Shown here piece by piece: positions 53,401 to 62,294 of a stretch of 64,000 nt of DNA (positions are counted from its first letter, which is position 1; each line of letters begins with the position of its first letter). The position numbers and the translations under genes were made by a program. Source of the DNA: Adineta ricciae (lineage: Eukaryota > Rotifera > Eurotatoria > Adinetida > Adinetidae); assembly GCA_905250025.1 (NCBI GenBank), contig CAJNOJ010000068.1:373713-437712 (forward strand), written 5' to 3'. Under the pieces are notes generated by a model. It searched no databases, was not told where the DNA came from, and saw nothing but the letters and a program-made list of their open reading frames with translations.

Positions 53401-54824
53401 ATGAATTCTGTCAACTCTAGTTCGTTCTCTCGTTTTTTTTCTTCTTCTTCACATATTCTTATCACCTTGTATGTCATTTATCTAATTCAATCGATTAGCG
53501 ATATTCTTCTTCATCTATTTTACCTTGATAGATACTTTTCTACTTGTCGTTGCGATGTGTTTATAGCAGTCTATCTTATTAGTCTGATCATTTTCCAAAG
53601 GCTTTCTTTTTCTATACGTAATCTGTCATCGATTGTTTTCTTTTGATGGTGTTTATATAAAAACAAAGATGTAACAATGGAAAGAAAAGTAATAACCTTA
53701 TCAATCATTGTCGAGTATAGCGGCTTGTTGATCAATTCATATGTGAAGATTATCATTTGATTTTGTCAAGACGTATAATGAATGGACACGCATAGTACGA
53801 AATGAAAATCGATCAAAATTACCTGATACATATACACCTCGAGAAAAGGTGGATACGAGTGACCATGTATCATTTTGTCATCATCTTTCTCTCTTTCTTC
53901 AACACATGCAATCGAAACCCGTGTAGTAGATATGCTTTTCGTAAGCGTCTCATACATATGTAATACAGTTGATACAAAAGTCGATTGAATCACTAGACTG
54001 AACATCGAATTTTCTTTTGAAAATAAGAGACCGAACGAAAATCAGTTCAAGCAGAAGTCTAGTTTTCAATATGTAGATTTTGGTTGCACAGAAGAATGTT
54101 TATGCGTGCGATCCGCATGAGGATCTGAGGACATAAATTGCAGGTGTAACTGCTATCTTCACATTCTATTCTGCTATTCGATATTGTCTTCGTTCTAAAG
54201 GTTCTCTAGTTATTTCAACAATGTAAAGCTTGTGTTATCAACTACAGAATTGTCATCTTCGTTAGAACTCGAGCAAGTACGTCAGCTATGTTATCATTAT
54301 GCAGACATTTTTCAGATGCGGAACTCTCTGAGATACGGCTGGAGACATTTTCTATCAAAATATAATATAGTGCCTTTCAGGTAAATAAAGTCTCTGAAAA
54401 TACTCAATTAGGAAAAATCTGCTTTGTTGAGAAAATCGAACATCCGTATCGCATGATTGTAATTTAATATATTACTGCTTTGTTTCCACAATAAACGCAG
54501 GACAATGAGGGTATTTCGATCGGTACGCTTCAATAAATCTATCCATTGTTTGTAGTCTTTATATCAGCAAAGATAATACGTACAGAGATGCAAAAATGAT
54601 GTCACTATAGGAAAGAGAGACGAGCTGATGAAATACTGTTGTTACAAATTGCATGTAATTATTGATTTTGTTCATGTCACGTCTTGATAAGAAATAAAAG
54701 ATCTTGAAAAAGTATCTTTATTTCAAGAAGAAATGAATATCAACAGAGGAAAGGAAAGAGAGAGAACACGGGAGAAATATACATACATATATGCATATCA
54801 CGACAGCTATATATATGTCGTAGG
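50449..54824. other. Gene-poor stretch, no credible gene
   Basis: About 4.4 kb where all open frames are short, low-complexity or unrelated to known families. It contains a GA-rich tract (about 52984-53010) and scattered TATATG-type runs. No rRNA, tRNA or transposase remnant could be recognised. This marks the change from the gene-dense left part to the transposon-bearing right part. Confidence 0.45.
52984..53010. repeat. (GA)n-rich tract
   Basis: Purine run of AGAGA units with one GGG interruption, in gene-free DNA. Confidence 0.7.
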
Positions 54825-55254
54825 CCAATGTAAGATTCAGGCCAATCCAGGATTAGCCTAGGCTATTCTCAGATCCTGGTTTGGCCTGGTTTGAACTAGG
54901 ATTAACTTAAAATTTTGGATCAAAACTCATTTTTTTGCCTGAAGTCAATGGCAGATTACACATCAAATAGTTTTAAGGTTTCATGATATACTACCATTAT
55001 CTATATTAGCGAGTTTCATATCACTGTGAGGTTCACGGAAGATGTTATAAGCGTTGACTTGTGAACGTACAAGTTCTGCAGAAAACTGCCGATAACTTTT
55101 TAACTAAACAATTTTGTGTCGGAATCGATAGTATACATCGAAAATATATCTACTTAGCTACAGCATTCGAATAGTGAAAAGAAAATCGGAAAATATCATA
55201 GGGTTCAAAAACGAACTTTAATCCAAGATTTTGAATTAATCCTAATTTCGACTA

Positions 55255-55438
55255 GGCCAATCTAAGATCCGCCTAGGCGAAAGTGGAATTCCACATTGGA
55301 CTAGTTCAAAGTCGGATTACTGCTATTTTACAGCGTAAAACTCAATTTATTTCACAAATTGATATGGCCCATAGGTAAGCGTAAGAGTATGAGCGACGCC
55401 GAGGTTTCCCTGTCGATTGCCGACTTCAAAATGAAAAT
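55255..55438 (+). repeat. Left arm of a 184-bp inverted repeat
   Basis: Complementary to 55527-55710. By eye, four mismatches in 184 positions (about 98% identity) and no indels. Confidence 0.9.
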
Positions 55439-55526
55439 TGAGGCCGATTTCCGATTACTACGTGACTTTTACTAAAAAGCTCTAGTTTTTTACTAAAACT
55501 TAAATAAAACTTTTTCGACAATTCAG

Positions 55527-55710
55527 ATTTTCATTTTGAAGTCGGCAATCGACAGGAAAACCTCGGCGTCGCTCATACTCTTACGCTTACCTATGGGCCA
55601 TATCAATTTGTGAAATAAATTGAGTTTTACGCTGTGAAATAGCAGTAATCCGACTTTGGACTAGTCCAATGTGGAATTCCACTTTCACCTAGGCGGATCT
55701 TAGATTGGCC
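55527..55710 (-). repeat. Right arm of a 184-bp inverted repeat
   Basis: Partner of 55255-55438 with an 88-bp spacer. It ends inside the right terminal repeat of the element. Confidence 0.9.
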
Positions 55711-55725
55711 TGAATCTCACATTGG

Positions 55726-57002
55726 ACGCCAACATATATATATATGTACGCGAGTGGACAATGCCAAATGACAGGATAGGAAAAGACCATCATGACGCAT
55801 AACATATGTGGATTGTTCCACTATCAGACAGTTTAACAAGATCACTTCAATAAATATTTATTCACTTTTCTGAAAGAAAGGGTTATAGCGACATAAATAC
55901 AGTCGTGAAAATGCATAAAGTTTGTTTGTTTGCATAATCCAATCAGATTGCAGCATATTACGAATCAATGAAATTTATCCATAATCATCAAAGATTGACC
56001 ACTGATGAGATAACCGAGGTCGAGGATTACGAAGCTGAGGTTACTTTTTCGAAATTCCAATTACCTAATTACTAATTAAAGAATGAAAATCTTTTTAGTT
56101 GTCGAGTAAGGGTTGACCGAAGGGTAACCAAGGTCGAAGATAGCGAATCTGGTGTTATTTTTCTGTAGAAAAATTCTGTTCTGTTTTTTCAGAAAAAGTA
56201 CGATTTTTTGCAAGGAAGATTTTTGATTGTAAATAGTGGGAAGAGAGTCGATTAGTAAATCTTCAGAAACAGTGTTCCTTTTGCTCACGTCTTTGGACAA
56301 ATAAATTGAAACCAGTTTGGCATGAATAAAGTAGAAAAGGATTAAAAGAAAAGAATGTGCATAAAAGTGGCTTTAATTCGAAGCGCGTTAGAGTGAGATA
56401 TACGTTAGAGTCTTTATCTGAGTCTTGTAATTCTTTCAGAACAGGTTCAGCGAATCCAACAGATGAGCGCTACTTGTTGGTAGTAGCAAACGAAACAATT
56501 AAGTTTATTTTTCACTCAGATTGGCAAACACATTCAGCGAAAACTAATTTACAATAAAGGAAAATATGCATTATATGATCTTTCAAGCCAACAGATATAA
56601 GTAATATCAGTTGTTCCAATCTCAAGTGAGGTAAGGTGATGCTATTGAACGATTTCATTCGACTGAATTACTACCAGATGATTTCTCCACATTATTTGAC
56701 TGCGGAGTAGTATTCCAAATACAAAAGGTTTTTTACCAATGGAAAAGCTTTAGCTATTCTAAGAGAAAACATATTCAAATGACGTCCAGTCAGCTACATA
56801 TAGCTCAATAACGTAATTGAACACGGTATTTGTAAGTATATTGTCAATAAATCAAAGCTTTCCAAAGTCAAAGGGTAACGTATATACACGATATGTGATT
56901 GAGAAACTACGGGTAATAACACCTGATATTTCGTGATATCCAATATTCATGAAGTTTCATTTATAAGATGTATTGGATTCATCCCATGTTGTATGTTTTT
57001 AA
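55726..57002. other. Intergenic region with a decayed direct repeat
   Basis: No gene recognised. Two related stretches of about 55 bp start near 55993 and 56113 (both begin TTGACC and share AACC.AGGTCGA.GAT), which looks like an old duplicated fragment. A short plus-strand frame at 56357-56557 has no recognisable domain. Confidence 0.35.
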
Positions 57003-57324
57003 CCCACTCAGAACAGACGACGTATGTATTCGTCTGGGTTGAAATAATTCATAATTTATTTCCGTACACTATTCACGATATTTTGATGATCTATGTCGCT
57101 ATATATATCGTTAATGCATTATACTATCATTCGTATAGTGACCTCTTTCATCTTTTTTCTTTTTTGTAGTTATATTCATTACTTCTAATTTTTCGCTATG
57201 TCATAGTCCATTGCTATCATTTATCGTCTATTTTTATTTATCTTCGCAGACATTGTCTCTTGCGTCCACCAGAGTGTGTAAAGTCTTGTTTGCTCTATTA
57301 AAAATAATCCTGTTCCCAAAGGGG
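57003..57324. mobile_element. Possible decayed piggyBac-like MITE
   Basis: A 322-bp segment flanked by TTAA on both sides (56999-57002 and 57325-57328). The left end begins CCCACTCAGAACAG; the right end, read inward on the other strand, begins CCCCTTTGGGAACAG. The ends agree only partly, so this is a weak call. No open frame for a transposase is present. Confidence 0.35.
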
Positions 57325-58766
57325 TTAATGCTACCAGTGAAATCAAACCGTCGAAAATAGTTTTAGTAAGAGGGACTATGAATGCGCATCAATTAAGGAA
57401 TAGTATAGATTTTCAGGCAAATCACATAGGCAATCTGTATTTCAGCAAAGGAAAACCGATGCTTAAGTACTAGAACAAGGTAGTTCCATTCGTTTCATAA
57501 TTTATTGCAGAGAGCATAGAGTAAAATATAATGAAACCGATATAACATAGCATGCTTTACATAAAATACTATCCTCCACAGCCAAATAATACATCAAGTA
57601 CTAGTTTTGCCATTCGTTGTAACTGCTCGCATTTGTATATCACAGTTATTATATTGTAAAAAACTAATCGGAAGTTAGCTGATAGCAGGACTATGGATGT
57701 TTTAAAGTTAGATACTACAGCGTTCTTGTAGATTTCATAATTATCGTTAAAACCACCTGTTTAGGGATATTAAAAAGCGGTTTAACTTTTCCAATAAGCT
57801 AAACGTCTCGTTTTCTAAGAGAATCGATAAAATTTGGTGTTTCGAAGGTTTTCCACGTTTTCTTATTTATTAAAATACCATAGGGTAATTAATTCATCAA
57901 AATGAATTGGCAGCAAATTGTTAGAGCACCTCGATGAGAGAGCTGTCATTCTATTTATATGACAGATAATGAATGTTCTAACTCACCCTTCAACACAAAA
58001 GCCAGATACGCAGCTTAGGGATAGCAATTTAACTTAACTTTAATGGTCTAGTTAACGTCACCTCTGCGGTAAACCGTAGCTCAATTTGATAGTTTTTGGC
58101 TTTAAAAAGAAATAAAAGATCATGTGACTGTTTTTTTCAGGTTGAGAAACAATCATTTTTTGTTTTTGTTTTATCTATCATCGAATAAGATTTGAAAAAA
58201 TGAAACAAACACGCTGAGGGATGCTGCATGAAGCTCTATCAGCAAACTATATCATCCAACTTATTATAATCATCTGTTTGTTTTTAACTGAAAAAACGTC
58301 AAATGTTGCAAAACAATCAGTGAAAACTGACTGGGTAACATTTAGTGTTCTCGAAGGCAAAACATACATATAATTAAGATGAATCTCTAATCTAAGCTGT
58401 AGAGTTTTTCATATTTCATTACAACTTTTAGTTAAAAAAATTAATTTAGAGATGTTAATTCCTTTTGATGGAAATAGAATCGGTTTCCAAAGGAGCCAAA
58501 ATCATAAAAGATGTCCTGTTTTCAATTTTTTAATTTACCACTGTATCTGTGAAAACAGAATTCAATGAGCATGCGTATTCTAACGCCACCTTTCTGCGCA
58601 CGCCAACAATTCGTAGGTATTGAAATGGTTACACGTCATTTGTTTTCGTCAGAAACATATATAAATACATCACCACCATGAGTTACTACTAATAACGAAC
58701 AAAGTAAAACATTTTTCATCGCTTCCAGTCTCCACGGTACGGTCTGTTGCACGACTGAAATACAAC
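57325..58766. other. Intergenic region upstream of the F-box/LRR gene
   Basis: About 1.4 kb without a credible gene. Its right end should be the promoter of the F-box/LRR gene. No further repeats are recognised. Confidence 0.4.
58658..58666 (+). promoter_or_regulatory. Candidate TATA box of the F-box/LRR gene
   Basis: TATATAAAT about 100 bp before the ATG at 58767. Between them a short upstream ATG (58678) gives a four-codon frame that stops at once and could act as an upstream ORF. Confidence 0.35.
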
Positions 58767-61700
58767 ATGCACACATTTTCAACATTACCCGTCGAACTAG
58801 TTTATCGAATTATGGATCATCAAAATGGCCGGACGCTATTTTGTTCAATGCAAAATATTTGTCGACGGCTCAATCAGATCCTGAGTACTTACCAGCGATA
58901 TCAAGTAAGTTTACTTGGTATCCTAACATTCTTCTAGACTGTGCTATACATAAGCTTCATGGTATTTGATGTCGTAGATTCCGTCGTAGGAAAACCCAAA
59001 CTAATTTCATAATTCACAAACGATATCCTAGGATGAGACAACCACAGCCAGAAGTCATATGAAATCAAGCATTCCATCACTCTCTCCCTTTTATTTTATG
59101 TACGTTGAGGATGCATTCTTCCGATACGCGACCATGAACGAGCAAAACGCTTACTTATGCGTTACCGCTTCTGCGTTGCACTACTCGATACAAAAATTGC
59201 ATCACTTACAACTTTTGACAGAACTCATCTACTAAAGCCAAAAACACTGTACTCTTGCTTCACCAATGCCAATCTTCATTCTCACCACGGGTACATCAAG
59301 TCCCGCTCCTACATTTCAGACTATTAGGACCTGAATTTCACTGCGGCGCGTCTTCAAAAGAGAAATCTCATTAACACCAACAAATATTGAAACTTATCTA
59401 CTACTCTTTCCGATTCCGTCCTATCACAGTTGTCTCCAGTCTCGATTTTCGACACAGCACTTCTTTCCGCAACAACAGCTAACATCATCATCCACTCAAA
59501 TAATTCACATCTACATCCAACTCCTCCTTAACCCTTTACGGCCGGATGGTACCTACCGGTAACAATTTTCCCGTAGGGGGGTACGGCATTCTCCAAAAAT
59601 TCGGGGCTGAAAAACTGATCCCCATAACTAAACTAACAAGAATATATATAAAGATAATCTTTTGCTTGCTGTTTTCTGGTAGCCGGCCGTAAAGGGTTAA
59701 AAATCGGCCCCAAAGATAACTATTTTAAATCCCATCCACATCATCAGAAGTGCCATCTGTAACGACAAATTGGCTGAGTAGCTTACCGCTTCTCACGGTA
59801 TATATGTTTATTCACTACTCTACATAACCAGAAAGCGTCTACATCACAATAAGTCACACGCTTATATGGAGAACACAGAATGAGAGAGATGACCCGGAGA
59901 TAGTATGATATAGAGGTAAGTGAATAAAGAACAGAAAGAGATGAACGACATCATTATACTTACACCATCAAAGGTTTTCTTTACTACTTCCGCTTTTCAT
60001 TACCTTTTACTTCAATCCAGACACTCACCACACTAGACCTCAGTTGGAAAGGAATCGGTGCTGAAGGAGCACAACACATTCCTAGTGCGCTGCGACCGAA
60101 TAAGATAATATTGATTTCATTTCATAGAAGATGAAGCACTCAGTCTATATCACACCTACAGACACTCACCACACTAGACCTCGGCTTCAAACAAATCGGT
60201 GCTGAAGGAGCACAACAAATTGCGGATGCGCTCCGAACAAATACGGTAATATTCATCTCATTTGATTAGAGATGAAGCACTCAGTCTATATCACACCTAC
60301 AGACACTCACTACACTAGACATCAGTGGGAACCGAATCGGTGCTGAAGGAACACAACACATTGCGGATGCGCTGCGAACGAATGCGGTAATATTCATCTC
60401 ATTTGATTAGAGATGAAGCACTCAATCTGTCTCACACCTACAGACACTCACTACACTTCACCTCTGGCGGAACGAAATCGGTGTTGAAGGAGCACAACAC
60501 ATTGCTAGTGCGCTGCGAACGAATACGGTAATATTGATATCATTTCATAGAAGATGAAGCACTCAGTCTATCTCACACCTACAGACACTCACAACACTAG
60601 ACATCAGTAGGAACCGAATCGGTGCTGCAGGAGCACAACACATTGCGGATGCGCTGCGAACGAATACGGTAATATTGATATGATTTCATAGAAGATGAAG
60701 CACTCAGTCTATATCACACCTACAGACACTCACCACACTTCACCTCGAGGAGAACGGAATCAGTGTTGAAGGAGCGCAGCACATTGCGGATGCGCTACGA
60801 ACGAATACGGTAATATTGATATGATTTCATAGAAGATGAAGCACTCAGTCTATATCACACCTACAGACACTCACCGCACTAGACCTCAGTTTGAACGAGA
60901 TCGATGCTGCAGGAGCACAACACATTGCGGATGCGTTGCGAACGAATACAGTAATATTGATATGATTTCATAGAAGATGAAGCACTCAGTCTATATCACA
61001 CCTACAGACACTCACCACACTAGACCTCGGCTTCAACCAAATCGGTGCTGAAGGAGCACAACACATTGCGGATGCGCTGCGAACGAATACGGTAATATTG
61101 ATCTCATTTCATAGAAGATGAAGCACTCAGCCTATAGCACACTTACAGACACTCACCACACTTCACCTCAGTTGGAACCAAATCGGTACTGAAGGAGCAC
61201 AACACATTGCTAGTGCGCTGCGAACGAATACAGTAATATTGATCTCATTTCATAGAAGATGAAGCAGTCAATCTATCTCACACCTACAGACACTCACTAC
61301 ACTAGACATCAGTGGGAACCAAATCGGTGCTGCAAGAGCACAACAGATTGCGGATGCGCTGCGAACGAATACAGTAATATTGATCTAATTTCATAGAAGA
61401 TGAAGCACTCAGTCTATCTCACACTTACAGACACTCACCACACTTCACCTCGAGGAGAACGGAATCAGTGTTGAAGGAGCGCAGCACATTGCGGATGCGC
61501 TACGAACGAATACGGTAATATTGATCTCATTTCATAGAAGATGAAGCACTCAGTCTATCTCACACTTACAGACACTCACCACACTTCACCTCGAGGAGAA
61601 CGGAATCAGTGTTGAAGGAGCGAAACACATTGCTAATGCGTTGCGAACAAATACGGTAATATTGATTTCATTTCGTTGAAGATGAAGCACTCAGCCTATA

Positions 61701-62294
61701 GCACACTTACAGACACTCACCACACTTCACCTCAGTTGGAACCAAATCGGTACTGAAGGAGCGAAACACATTGCTAATGCGCTGCGAACGAATACGGTAA
61801 TATTCATCTAATCTCATCGAAGATGAAGCACTCAGTCTATATCACACCTACAGACACTCACCACACTTCACCTAGTTGAGAACGGAATTGGTGCTGAAGG
61901 AGCAGAGCACATTGCGGATGCGCTACGAACGAATACGGTAATATTGATATCATTTCATAGAAGATGAAGCACTCAGTCTATCTCACACTTACAGACACTC
62001 ACCACACTTCACCTCGGGGAGAACGGAATCAGTGTTGAAGGAGCGCAACACATTGCTAATGCGTTGCGAACAAATACGGTAATATTGATGTCATTTCGTC
62101 GAAGATGAAGCACTCAGCCTATAGCACACTTACAGACACTCACCACACTTAACCTCTATCGCAACGAAATCGGTGATGAAATAGCTCAACACATTGCGGA
62201 TGCATTGAAAAGGAATATAGTAAGATTGATGCTGTGGTCGAAGAAGTTTGTAGTTTCTGTTTTGTCTCATTCTTAGAGCGCCAAGATGGTATAG
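58767..62294 (+). CDS. F-box protein with 16 RNI-type LRRs, one repeat per exon
   Basis: Exon 1 (58767-58904, 46 codons) encodes an F-box: FSTLPVELVYRIMDH, then CSMQNICRRLNQIL and a final TYQRYQ. It ends in phase 0 at GTAAGT. Sixteen 84-nt exons follow, beginning at 60021 and then every 141 bp up to 62136, each coding one 28-residue leucine-rich repeat of the RNI/NLRC3 type (TLTTLDLSxNxIG...GAQHIADALRTNT). A last short exon (62277-62294) ends SAKMV and stop. The full model is 499 aa. F-box/LRR proteins are substrate receptors of SCF ubiquitin ligases, with the LRR horseshoe binding the target. Intron 1 is 1116 bp and carries a MITE. The donor after the first LRR exon reads AT instead of GT, so that exon may be skipped, without shifting the frame. 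Confidence 0.78.
59532..59696. mobile_element. piggyBac-like MITE in intron 1 of the F-box/LRR gene
   Basis: 165-bp element with perfect 14-bp terminal inverted repeats (CCCTTTACGGCCGG at 59532-59545 and its complement at 59683-59696), bordered exactly by TTAA on both sides (59528-59531, 59697-59700). CCC-starting ends with a TTAA duplication are the piggyBac signature. There is no coding capacity. Confidence 0.85.
60021..62276 (+). repeat. Tandem array of sixteen 141-bp exon-intron units
   Basis: Units start at 60021, 60162, 60303, 60444, 60585, 60726, 60867, 61008, 61149, 61290, 61431, 61572, 61713, 61854, 61995 and 62136. Each is 84 nt of exon plus 57 nt of intron, with no length change in any unit. 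Introns begin GTAATATT (except units 1 and 16) and end in CCTACAG or CTTACAG. Exon bases are open in every unit. Confidence 0.95.

Larger units (their letters stand above)
54825..55725. mobile_element. Non-autonomous foldback/MITE-like element with TIRs
   Basis: The ends form a 23-bp inverted repeat with one mismatch: left 54825-54847 begins CCAATGTAAGATTCAGGCC, right 55703-55725 is its complement. The element lies in a TATATA-rich flank on both sides, and the motif GGCCAATC plus GCCTAGG recurs at several points inside. Within it is a very long near-perfect palindrome (55255-55438 versus 55527-55710). No transposase frame is present, so it would depend on an enzyme encoded elsewhere. The superfamily is not identified and the exact target-site duplication is obscured by the TA-rich flanks. 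Confidence 0.75.

Noticed and set aside
50449..54824. Several 60-90-aa frames between 50.4 and 54.8 kb
   Set aside because: They are low-complexity or hydrophobic by AT content, lack domains and do not join through good splice sites.
60105..60161. U12-type AT-AC intron after the first LRR exon
   Set aside because: The start ATAATATT does not match the U12 donor (ATATCCTT), and the end is an ordinary CAG; a mutated GT donor is simpler.
60021..62276. CRISPR-like regular repeat-spacer pattern
   Set aside because: The 141-bp period comes from coding LRR exons and introns with splice sites; there are no short palindromic repeats with unique spacers.
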